A stretch of DNA of 64,000 bases. It comes from Diplodia intermedia. Lineage: Eukaryota; Ascomycota; Dothideomycetes; Botryosphaeriales; Botryosphaeriaceae. The first letter of the stretch is position 1, and each line of letters opens with the position of its first letter. Both the position numbers and the translations under genes were made by a program. Shown here piece by piece: positions 12,009 to 22,048 of the stretch. The stretch covers positions 372,001-436,000 of the forward strand of contig JAKEKT010000002.1 in NCBI GenBank assembly GCA_021495925.1, read 5' to 3'. A model generated the notes under the pieces. That model saw only the letters and a list, made by a program, of their open reading frames with translations, was not told the origin of the DNA and did not search any database.

Positions 12009-13346
12009 AGAGCCACGCGTTCCTCATTCTTCATTTTGTCATTTGAAGCTCGGGCCTTTGTCTCTTCACTCGATTTCGTACAGTTGCCTTCGAATCATCA
12101 AATGATCACCCTTCACCCAGCCTTCGCGTCCGTAGGGGTGCGTTCTGCTCAGCAGCATGAGGAGTTTTGGGTGGAAGCAACAACGGGTCATCACGCTACC
12201 ACACTCTACGCGTTGATGCAGGAATTGTTGATTCCAAGACCATTCACAGCTCTTCGCATCTTACTGGCCATGGTATTCTACACTGCATACCGCTAGGACC
12301 ACTACCGCTACCCTCTCCGTGTCTTGCTACGCTCGAGGTCGGTAGACCAATTTTGCTTCTCACCCACGCAATGGTAGACTGGAACCATCCTGCATCACAT
12401 GCATATCCTGCATTCCCCTTTCGTGGTCTCTTTCTTATTTCCTTTCTCCTTCCAGCGTCTTTTCGTTTCTGCTTTCTGGATTTGCTTTTGGCTGTTTTTC
12501 ACCTGTGGATACGGTGATGCTTCGGGTTGGTTGTGATGGTGGTCGGTTGCGATGGAATTACATGGGCGAACTCCTTCCATCGTTTGGCATTCGTTTGATA
12601 TCACTCTCTATTTCTGCTTCTGTTCTTTTCTCTAGCTATCTGTTTTGTTTTCTCTTTTCCAACCTGATTCCGAATCACGACGAGACTGGACCTCCTTACT
12701 TTCATCCCTATACTCGTTACCCAAAAACTTACTCTCAGGGGAGTCAAAGCGTACGTACAGGACGCCGGGCGACTTGTAATGTTTTATTCCTATTTTGGGT
12801 CTCCTGGAGAAAAGGCGCTTAAGCCTGGCTTGATAGACAGGCGCCCAGAGAAATTGTGGAGTAGAGCGTACTCCCTACTTTTCCTTTCTCTTTTCTTTTT
12901 TTTTCTTTTCCTTTTCTCTTTTTTTTTTCTTGCTGGTGAACAACGGACAAAGTGTGTTGATGTGTGGAGAGGTATGCCTCTTTTCCAAGGGTTATTCTCT
13001 TTTGTTGGTAGAATGACGACGCTCTACACGTCTAGAAAAAAGCACGTTTCGATCACCCATTTTCGGTTCCTCATGCATCTGACTCCGCCGCTCTGCCTGC
13101 TGTTGAATTCGGTTCTTGGGGTCTCCTATTGAACTTTACTGATGCTTGGGCGCTGCGTCTTTAAGACCCACACACTTAGGAACAGCTGTTGCACCATCTG
13201 TAAGTTTCACCTTTGTTTTGCCCATCCAAAAGCATGGTTTGCAGAGCACCTTCGCTAAGAACGAGGAGAGGAAGCCCGGCCCGGCCATTTTTTGGCCTCG
13301 ACGACCATTCTGCAGCTCCCATGCCCAAAAAGAAAAACAAGGCGCA
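12009..13346. other. Convergent intergenic region with pyrimidine tract
   Basis: These 1.3 kb lie between the ends of the Sel1 gene and the CitE-like gene. They include a T/C-rich run at 12876-12932. The low-complexity frames here are not coding. Confidence 0.55.
12876..12932 (+). repeat. Polypyrimidine (T-rich) low-complexity tract
   Basis: This stretch is almost uninterrupted T and C with T runs of up to nine. It lies in the convergent 3' region of two genes, where T-rich tracts are common in fungi. Confidence 0.8.
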
Positions 13347-14440
13347 TCACTCGGGCTCCTGCCCCTTCCACTTCTCCCTCAACGCCCCAACATCCGTCCC
13401 GCACAGCTCCGCCTTCCGCACGATTGCCCGCGCCTTGCCCACGACCGGCTTGTCGATCATCTTGCCATCCAGCGTCCACGCGCCCCTGCCCGCCCCGTCC
13501 GCCTTCTCGTCGGCCACCACGACGCGCACCGCCCACTCGGCCTCCTCCTCCCCCGGCGCGAAAGCGCTCTGGGCGACGTCGACCTGGCTCGGGTGGATCA
13601 GCTGCTTGCCGTTGAAGCCCAGCCTCTTGCCGTCGGCGCACTCGTCGCGGAGGGCGTTTTGGCCCTCGTCGCCGCGGAAGGAGGTGCAGACGAGGTCGAT
13701 GGCCGAGGGCAGGTTGTGGGCGCGGGCGGCGGTGACGATGGCGGAGCGGGCGTAGAGGAACTCGCGGAGCGAGGGCGTGCGGGTGAGGGAGAGGTCGAGG
13801 GCGAAATCCTCGGCGGCGAAGATGAGGCCGGAGAGGTAGGGCGTCGATTGACAGATGGAGGGGAGGTCCATGAGGGCCTTGGCCGACTCGATGAGGGCAA
13901 TGAGGCGGAGCGGTTGCTGTTGCGATTGGGCGGGAGCGGCGGTGGAGGGATGGCGTTGCGGGAGCGTGTGGCGGATCACGTCGGTGACGAAGTGGAGGTC
14001 GGAGGCGGAGTTGACTTTGGGAACGACGAGGGCGTCGAGGTTGGGGGCTTTGAGCTGGGGGGAGGGGAAGCAGTTAAGATGTATACTTCCAGTTAGGAGA
14101 GTGTGTGGCTGGGGGTCAGTACCACTTCAGTCAAGTCATCCAAGGCATATCCGCTGTCGACAGAGTTGATGCGCACGGCTTGCTCGCGGATGCCAGGCAC
14201 ACGGGGCTTCTCAAGTAACTGGCGGAGATTGGCGCGAGCCTCGGCCTTCTTGCCAGGCGTGACGGAGTCTTCGAGGTCGTAGGCGACAGTGTCAACGCTA
14301 GCTATGCCGCGCGACTTGTCGAGCATCTTTTGGGACGAGCCAGGCACTGTCAGAGTCTAGTCGTCAGAGTTGGCAAGCTGCAGAGCTGGGAGAGACGATG
14401 TACCGTATAAAAGTGCGCGGCGGATGATCGGTGCCGCCAT
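13347..14440 (-). CDS. HpcH/HpaI aldolase/citrate lyase family (CitE/CLYBL-like) enzyme, 322 aa
   Basis: Three exons (14440..14404, 14346..14123, 14054..13347). Exon 1 encodes only MAAPIIRRALLY plus one base; the splice creates the family opening RRALLYVPGSSQKMLDKSR. Other family motifs follow: DTVAYDLEDSV (acidic metal/substrate loop), VRINSVDSGYALDDL (Arg), LRLIALIESAKALMDL (catalytic-site Glu), LIFAAEDFALDL (Asp) and GFNGKQLIHPSQV near the C-terminus. The enzyme class cleaves or forms acyl-CoA C-C bonds (malyl-, citramalyl- or citryl-type substrates) with Mg2+. Human CLYBL is a mitochondrial citramalyl-CoA lyase. The basic N-terminus could help mitochondrial import, but I cannot fix the substrate. 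It shares a short divergent promoter with TVP23. Confidence 0.9.
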
Positions 14441-14703
14441 TGTTGCGGTAGAAGTGGGGAGGAGGAAGGCGTGGTTCAATTGCACAGCAAAGAAGGAGAA
14501 GAGAAGAGAAAAGAGAAGCTACCCTCGGGCATGGAGCTTTCCCCGCGTACGTCACCCAGTTCAGTGTTAGGGCCGTCCGTGCGGGCGGGTGTCGGCGGCA
14601 CCGAGCTCTGAAACGCCGACGCGGCCTGTGTGACGAGTCGCGGCGAAGGCGCAAGGTGGTAGCTTCACCAAACACTCCACCACCACAGCAGCTACCCAAA
14701 GCC
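14441..14703. promoter_or_regulatory. Short bidirectional promoter (CitE-like gene / TVP23)
   Basis: Only 263 bases separate the two divergent start codons. A purine-rich run (AAGAAGG...GAGAAG) covers about 14488-14518. No TATA box is evident, so both genes probably use one nucleosome-free region. Confidence 0.55.
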
Positions 14704-15491
14704 ATGGAGAGCCAACCCGCCCCGCAGCAGGGCGAACTCAACTGGCGTCTCAGCAGCCATCCTATCACCCTCCTCTCCTTCCTGGCTTTCCGTATTGGTG
14801 ACTTCTATTCCCCCTCCCCAGCAGGCTGCCAGTAACTGACTTCTTCCAGCAAGCCCGCTCGTCTACATTCTGGGCATGTGGTTCACCAAAAACTTGTAAG
14901 CCTGCACGCCGGTTCCCTCTCTCACCCACAGCGACCGCAACGATGCCTCGAACGCGCGCGCATTTCCTCCAGGCTGACGACAGCGATCCAGTGTCCTCGT
15001 CTTCATCGTCACCATCGTCCTCCTTGCCGCCGACTTCTACTACCTGAAGAACATTGCCGGGCGCCGACTGGTGGGGCTGCGGTGGTGGAACGAGGTGGAC
15101 ACGACCACGGGCGATGGTCGTTGGGTCTTCGAAAGCGCCGACCCCGAGACTCGCCAGATCAGCGCCACCGACAAGCGTTTCTTCTGGTTGAGCTTGTACG
15201 TCCAGCCAGCGCTGTGGATCGCACTTGCCATCGTTGCCATCATCAAGTTTGAGTTCATCTGGTTGACCCTGGTTGGTGAGTGCTGGAACCCATATATGGT
15301 CGAGGCACATCAGGTTACTGACCTCTTGTGTCATGGCAGTTATTGCGCTCGTCCTCACCATCACGAACACCCTGGCCTTCTCGCGGTGTGACAAGTTCAG
15401 CCAGGCCACCAACTTCGCTGGAAACGCTCTGTACTCGGGCGGAATTGCAAAGAGCATTGCGAGCAACATGGTCAGCCGTCTTTTCCGTTAG
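14704..15491 (+). CDS. TVP23: Golgi apparatus membrane protein Tvp23, 191 aa
   Basis: Four exons (14704..14797, 14850..14895, 14992..15275, 15340..15491); the 46-base second exon is recovered only by family reading. The N-terminus reads MESQPAPQQGELNWRLSSHP. Four hydrophobic segments follow: ITLLSFLAFRIASPLVYILG, VLVFIVTIVLLAADFYYL, PALWIALAIVAIIKFEFIWL and LTLVVIALVLTITNTLAF. Between the second and third is the conserved GRRLVGLRWWNEVD and FESADP. The C-terminus SRCDKFSQATNFAG is also characteristic. Length matches the family (about 190 aa). Known role: integral protein of Tlg2-containing late-Golgi vesicles, linked to Yip4/Yip5 and vesicle trafficking. All exon joins restore conserved residues. 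Confidence 0.95.
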
Positions 15492-16697
15492 CAGATTGGA
15501 GCAACGGCGGCACCGCTTCTTCTTGCAGAGGGTGAAGTGTTTTTCAAAAAGGCAGGCACCTTGCATGGGCACCCTCCATGTCTTGGGAAGAACTGAAAGA
15601 GAAAAGAGGGAGGAAATTGTACCTTTATGGAATTCAGATGTCTTCCGAGTTGATCTCGGACCCATTCAGTGGCGTCCAGACCGAGCCCCATCATGGGAAT
15701 TTGCAATTGGGTGACCGAACTGGTGGACTGAGAACTGTACTATTGGTGCCAGACTACGGAGCAGGAAACTCGTTCCACGCCCAACAAAACTTTACACACT
15801 TCGTTCATGGGTGATTAAAGCCAAAATCCGGATGAGGTTGTAGGTTTCGAACTTACACAACCACATCCGAACGTGCTCTAAAACCACCCAGCTTAAAACG
15901 AGTAAGCCCCGTTGACTGGCCCATGCGCGGCGATGGATGCCGGCGTTCGAGATCGAACAAAAGCAAGGGGCAGGTGTTTTGGAGATGGGCGGGTTACGAT
16001 CCCTCCAGATCAAGGTGCATTGGTGCTGGCAAGAAGAAGAAGGGGCCAAAAAAGCAACTCCACTCGGATGTTGCACCTAGCCCACAGCCCCCAACCCCTC
16101 AGACTTAGCGCAGAAACCGAAGTATGGCTCACCAGTCCAGCATGAACAAGACGCATAGGGACACCATACAGCTTTGGCTGTGGGAAGACAGGTCTGAGAG
16201 CGAGTATAGAAGAAGTGCGACCTGATTCTTATGTCGTTTTTATCTTACGCGCTTTGCTCTCAGTAGAAAAGGAAAAAGGAAGGGCTTCGAAAACCTTCTC
16301 CAAGTATGCAGGTAACCCGAATCGGGACGGCCGCAGTGGATTTTGGTGAGGTGGATACCCAACTTCATAAAACACATGGGTCCTATCCGTAGCACCGGCA
16401 TTCCTCAGGCTTCCGCAACAATGTTTGCTCTCACCACACCTTCACCTCTCGTCGTGGCCCATCCGCGTCCAGCCCTGCCTTCACCCTCCCGCAAGTATTC
16501 CCTACGACGACGAGTCCACCAGAGTAGCTCGACTGTTTTCAAAAGAAGGAAAGAAGTTCAATACGTCAACTCCATAGAAAATCCAAAACCCCTTATCAAG
16601 CCAAAAACAAAGTTCTTCTGCGCGGTGAGAAAAGGAACTGACTGCACAGAGACCCGCCACCCAGTCTCGAATTCGCAGCCTCTCATCAACCCAGCAC
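15492..16697. other. Convergent intergenic region
   Basis: These 1.2 kb lie between the ends of TVP23 and the D-2-hydroxyacid dehydrogenase gene. Nothing coding is supported. A weak tRNA-like string near 15840-15900 lacks paired stems. Confidence 0.55.
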
Positions 16698-18288
16698 TCA
16701 ATACCCCCTCTTCCTATCCACCACGTTCAACAACCTATCCCCGCTCTCCATCCGCCCCAGATTCTCCTCCAAAATCTGCAGGCTCCTCTCCACGTAACTC
16801 GCGCCGTTCCCGCTAATGTGAGGCGTAATCGTCACGTTCGGGGCGCTCCACAACGGATCGTCCGCCGGCAACGGCTCGGGATCCGTCACGTCCAGCGCCG
16901 CGCCACCCAACACGCCGCCCTCCAACGCCTTCACCAATGCGGGTTGATCCACGATCTGCCCGCGCGAGATGTTCACCAGGACCGGTCCCCTGCCGCCCTT
17001 TGCGGGATCGCGCCACGGCTTGACGCCGTCACCGTTGGAGGCGGAGCCCTTGGACAGCACGGCAAACTCGTCCTCGCCGAGGAAGCCGCGGGTCTGGTCG
17101 GTCAGCGGCACCGAGACGAGCAGGATGTCGACGTCCTGGGCGAGGAATCGGTGGAGGGATTCCCGGTCGAGCCCCGAGTACCACGCCGACGGGATGCTGC
17201 CGTCCGGGTCGCCGGTGCCGGGGACGATGAAGCCGTGGTCGCGGCGGGCGGCGGGCGTGTCCTTGGGGGTGGCGGTGTAGGCGAGGACGGTCATGCCCAT
17301 GGCCTGGGCGACGCGGGCGACCTGGCGGCCGATGCTGCCGTAGCCGAGCACGCCGAGGCGCTGGCCGACGAGGTCGTGGACGGTTTGGGAGGGCGCGTAC
17401 TTGGCCCATCTGTGCTCCTTTTGCGCGTCGTGCAGGTCGTTGTAGAAGTGGGTGCGGACGAGGGTGGTCATGAGGACCCACTCGGAGATTTGGGGGCCAT
17501 GGATGCCGCTGCTCGTGGTGATGGTGATGTCGGAATCGGTGTAGATGGGGTGCTTCTGGATGTGGTTGCTCCCCGCGCTGAGCAGGTGCATCCACTTCAG
17601 CTTGGGGGCTTCGTCCAGCGACTTGGGCAGCGCGTTGAACGTGACCAGGATCGTCTTGTCGGCGAAGGCCTCTGCAGGGAGAGCCGTCAGCGCACGCAGA
17701 AAAGAAAGAACGAAAAAGGCGGTCGGGACCAGGGCTGGCGGCGACGAAATGCAAGGAGCGAGGGAGACGATAAGTGGTCGAGACAGGGGATGCTTGCGCT
17801 GCAGCCACACCCGACGGCCTGCTCGATTTGCAGCCTGCATGCAGTATCTGTACAACCTCGCACGACAGATACGCCACGCGGCAACGGGAGAAAAGACGCA
17901 ATCCTAATATCTCCGGTCCGGGCCTGCAACGTTCGGGTCCGGGGGGCTTGGACCAGGATGAAGGAAAAGAAATAGAGGATTAACGAAAAGAGGAAGGAAG
18001 GCACCTCCGTTCCCGCACTACTCCCCGCCGCTTCTCCACGGCGTGATCGACCTTTCCACAAAGGGACAAACGAAAACAATAGAGGCAAATCAAAGACGAT
18101 ATATAAATGAGGAGCAAGAACATACCACGCGGCACCGCGGAACTGTGCGGATTGTCAAGCGGGTAGACCTCGACGTCGACATGCGGAAACTTGTCCTTCA
18201 GGCGCTCAAGCAGGCCCGTCGGCAACCCGCCCGGCACCGCCACCAGGACCTTCTCGTGCAGGCTCTTGACCTCGGGTCCGCCGCCCAT
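16698..18288 (-). CDS. D-isomer-specific 2-hydroxyacid dehydrogenase, 378 aa
   Basis: Exon 1 (18288..18126, MGGGPEVKSLHEKVLVAVPG) and exon 2 (17671..16698) join to give VPREAFADKTILVT, restoring the N-terminal domain. The intron is 454 bases, unusually long for this window. The NAD-binding Rossmann motif is GVLGYGSIGRQVARVAQAMG. The catalytic Arg is in VLVNISRGQIVDQ, the Glu in DVTDPEPLP and the His in VTITPHISGNG, so the triad is complete. A segment between strands (YTATPKDTPAARRDHGF...) is longer than in minimal members, as usual in fungal homologs. Known role: NAD(P)-dependent reduction of 2-oxoacids such as glyoxylate or hydroxypyruvate to D-hydroxyacids. No targeting signal or PTS1 is evident (it ends DRKRGY), so a cytosolic location is likely. 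Substrate unknown. Confidence 0.9.
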
Positions 18289-19577
18289 GGCTGCGTCGGA
18301 AACTATCGTGATTTTTGGGGGGCCGTTGCGACACTCGGCAACAGCAAGTTGGGATGCAGTAGTGGGGGCGACGACGATGAGTCAAGCTATGCTGGCGGCG
18401 ACTACAACTGCAAAAAGTCGAGGGGCGGAATGTGACGACGAGGAAAGAGAAGCGGTGGAGTGTGAAGAGCAGAGGACGAGGCTGCCTTAGAAATCAACGC
18501 TCGGTGAAGCGCGTTTCGGCCTTCGCGCTTGCCCCACACGAACCCGGCCGCCAGCCCATGACGTGCCGGCCTGCGCCTATGTCGACAGGGCGCACGAAAG
18601 CGATAAGCCGTATCGTACTACGTGAGTGTAGAAATATACTCTCTTTCCATCAGGCTTAGACCCATCTCTTGCGACAAGCGGATGCCTGTGCGAACCTCGG
18701 CACTTTCCTTTTTGGTGGGGTATAATAGTGTTGGTGTGGTGCATGGAATGATCCCTTCCTCCCGTCGTCCCGGACGGCTACACGCGGACGGACGATGGCG
18801 CGCATCGCGCGCCCGCTCCTCCCCGAAACAATCGTGTCGCGCCACTGACTCAATCCCAGCGGCTGATCAGTACTGCCGTTGCTTGGCTTGTTCTTTGGCG
18901 ACCAAGTACCAAATGCGAATGATTGATCTTCTCTGTTGGATCTCTACTTCTCGCCCATTACGTGCCTTCTACACGGCTACTCAAATCTCGAATCTAACTT
19001 CAGCGAGCGTGCAGAAATGGAAGACCAGCTGCCCTATCACACACTCTCCTCCTCAAGATCGGACCGTAACCAAAAGAAGGGCGATGCGCTGCTAATGCTG
19101 AATGCAAGGGTGCCCGCTGCGCTGCATCTTCGCACAAGGGCAACTTCCAGCGCTACACCAAGGGTGGGGAGAACGAGAGAGGTAGAAACAAATGACAACG
19201 AGCTGGCGGAGTGCGGGTATAAGAAACGATCATGAGCCAGACATGAAAGAGCAAATATCGACAAAATGAAAAGCAAACCGTTGGCAGTCGCCAGTGCGCC
19301 ATTCCAGCTGAAACCGCTCGCTATGTGAGTTCAAGAAGATGCGTCACGACCTCTCTTATCCCTTTTTTCGGTTCCATCTGACCGTGTTCCCTTTCTTCCT
19401 TTTTGGGCATCCTAGAAGACCCCTTCCGTAATTCCCAAAGTATAATAAACAACGCCCGGAAGCGCGCGAAGCTGAATACAGACTTTTGCGGTGAATTGAC
19501 TTTTGTTTGAGCGAGAGTGGTTGCTGATGCTTTTCCGTCTCAATCTCCTCGAGACGCTCTTCGTTGCTTTCCTGGCC
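18289..19577. other. Intergenic region, promoter of the dehydrogenase gene
   Basis: These 1.3 kb lie upstream of the dehydrogenase gene and downstream of the receptor gene, both on the minus strand. The frames crossing it show no family signal. Confidence 0.5.
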
Positions 19578-21442
19578 TCATATTCTCGCCTTTGGGTCGT
19601 CGTCATCCGAGTCGTCCTGAACAGGGTGAAGTCCTAGTCCACCCCTTGCATGCGTGCTTGCTGGATCCCAGTCTATCCGCGTTCCCGTCGACGTGGGCGG
19701 CCGGGGTGTTGAGAAACTTTGTGACGGACTGCGGTATTGCCGTTGCACCTCTTTGCCAAAGTAGTCCGGCGTGTGTTGTCCACTAAGAGGGCTGCCATAC
19801 GCCGCTGATGGAGTCGTCACATTCGATTCTGGCGACTTGAGGGCTTGCATGCTGCTGACGTACGTCTCGCCGCCAGGCGTCTGCACAGCACTTACGTAGC
19901 CAGAAGATTGAGCGCCGACCTTGAGCAGCTCAAATGTCCGCGCGTCCGATGAGAAGCGCCGCGCATCGAGTGAAACGAACTCGCGGTTGCCCGAAAACTT
20001 CTCTTGGAACCACGTCTTCCAGCCAGTCAACATCGAGGATCGGAAAAGGAGAATGAAGCATTGCACGCCGGCGAGCTATGTCTGTTAGTGGGCGCTCGAT
20101 TGATCAATCCGGAGGGCTTGGACTCACCGCAAGCATGACCAGGACAGCCGTCACTGTAGCCTGGTCTACAAGCATGCCCTGGGCCATTTCGAAGCATTGC
20201 TCCTTCTCATCGGGGTTGTGCACGAGACAGAGAACCCAAGGCAGCACCTTTACAGGATCATGAAGCGAGTCATGTTCCTGTGTGTCGAGATAGACAAAGA
20301 CGACGGAGAAAAAGATGACGTCGATCAGGATAAACACGACAATAAGTATACCGCGCCATTGGAGCCAGACCACCTTTTTGACTCTTCGATACACTGCCTT
20401 GGCCGAGTTGGTGCGAGTGCGTAGGCTCGACGTGTAGGATGGAAGGCCGGCGCTGCTTTGGGTCTGAGTCTCATCATCGCTCCAGAGGCTCTTGAGGTAC
20501 ACATTGATACAGTAGGTGAAAGTCGAGAGCTGGACGACCGCTGACAGTCCGGCGATGCCGAGCAAAGGACCCCAGAAGTCGGCCAACGAGTTCTGGGAGT
20601 TGACGTGACAGGCATCTCCGAAGCGGAAGGACACTCCGGTTATGGTGATGGTAGTGGTGAATAGACCGGCGATGACCGCCCATCCCAGCGCCTGAGAACC
20701 GTAGAAGAACTTTTGCCCTGGAGTGATGTCCCAGCAAATCTGGAGATGCATCGACAGTGCTCGGATGAAGACTAGGGAGGCACGTCAGCGCACTGTTAAC
20801 CCGTAGACGAGACAGGTGGCACGGACTCCACACAACAATGGCAAGACCTCCTGCAATGATGAATGCACCGGACCAAGCGCATTCGAGACTTGTGTACATG
20901 TCGTTTGGGGTAATCTCGTCATAACACTGATCGGGCTGCGCGCCGAAGGGGATGATGAACCCGAGCTGTCCGTTGGTCAGTCACCACACACCAAGGGACA
21001 TGACATGTAGGAAATCTCTTACCGCAAGACTCATAGCACCGAGAACGAGCCCAACACTCAGGTAATGCCGCCGTGTCACCTTAGGAGGCAGTACAGCCCA
21101 GCTGACCATCAAAAATAGGCATACCACAAAACTGATGAGGTTGAGACCCTCGGCGACACGGTAGGAGGTGGTGAATGCTGTCCGACGTGTGAGCAGAGTT
21201 GATAGGGCTATCGGATGCCTGACTTACTGTTCGAGTATATCCAGTCAGTCGCAGGACATGGCAGACAGCATTTAAGGTCGGAGTCAATATCAGAGAGGCT
21301 GGCGCAGAACCTGCCATCGACAACTGCAGAACATCAGCACGGTAATGGTTCGAGCGGTTCAGAGATGCGTACATCCGCCATTGCCGAATCTGGCCTCGTT
21401 CAGGAAAGGTGGTGGACATGTTAGAGACGATGTGTTCGCCAT
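19578..21442 (-). CDS. Seven-transmembrane receptor-like protein (fungal Frizzled/Smoothened-like class), 533 aa
   Basis: Six exons (21442..21373, 21323..21228, 21177..21023, 20965..20827, 20771..20128, 20075..19578) give one frame. The N-terminal ectodomain (about 55 aa) has the cysteine motif FCASLSDID then LKCCLPCPATDW. Seven hydrophobic segments follow, e.g. GLNLISFVVCLFLMVSWAVL, HYLSVGLVLGAMSLALGFII, GAFIIAGGLAIVVWIFIRAL, ALGWAVIAGLFTTTITITGV, GIAGLSAVVQLSTFTYCINV, GILIVVFILIDVIFFSVVFV and a final one around TVTAVLVMLALAGVQCFILL. The cytosolic tail of about 150 aa is Ser/Thr/Pro-rich and ends in an acidic patch (DDSDDDDPKARI). I recall this CCLPCP-type fungal family being annotated as GPCR-like. 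Ligand and G-protein coupling are unknown. Intron 4 uses the weak donor GTCCGT. Confidence 0.8.
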
Positions 21443-22038
21443 TGCCGCCGCTCTCGTTCTCACTTTGGCACAACCATCCAGCGATGGGTCACAGATGTAC
21501 GTCCGACGATATAGTAACAAGAATTATGCGAGCATCCAAGCGAGGGCCCAAAGAGGATGATGTAAGCGGCGAGGTGGGATGGTTGGCCGGGGGTTGTGAC
21601 ACAGAGATGCCACACGATACAGAAGTGAAGAGGGCGCCGGGCGAGACGAGGGGTGGATATGATATTATCTTATGCGGGTGATGAGACGACCGTGCGGGTA
21701 GTCTTTTTTAGAAGGCGGGCACGGGCACGGGGTCCTAAAAGGGCGTTTGAAACGTGTGACGCAGGGTGCTCAACAGGTCGGAAGGGGCTCGGGCCAGCAA
21801 TGGTAGGTAGAGTTCTGGTGGGCCGTAGGGCGCGAGATGGGCGACGTCGACGGCGGGCAAGCAACGGCGCGAAGGACAGAGACAGAAGAGCAGTCGCAGG
21901 CGCGTGCAGGCGAAGCGGGCTGCGTGACTTTCATGTAGACTCGCAAAGGCACTGCCGGAGCTGGGCGTCAGCTCTGGGAGACGGAGGACGGGCTCCCAAT
22001 GGCACGGCAACCCCTGCAGCAAGCGATCCTATCCCGGA

Positions 22039-22048
22039 CCCCCCCCCC
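22039..22048 (+). repeat. C10 homopolymer run
   Basis: Ten consecutive C bases lie inside the gene-poor GC-rich region; such runs are also prone to sequencing error. Confidence 0.8.

Noticed and set aside
13146..14096. 316-codon plus-strand frame over the CitE-like gene
   Set aside because: Antisense to conserved CitE motifs.
15831..15910. tRNA-like string on the minus strand (GGTGG...GTTCGAA)
   Set aside because: The T-stem has a mismatch and the anticodon stem cannot form with a 7-base loop.
16818..17975. 385-codon plus-strand frame opposite the D-2-hydroxyacid dehydrogenase
   Set aside because: It is the antisense shadow of a GC-rich gene with a complete catalytic triad on the minus strand. 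Its own product has no motif.
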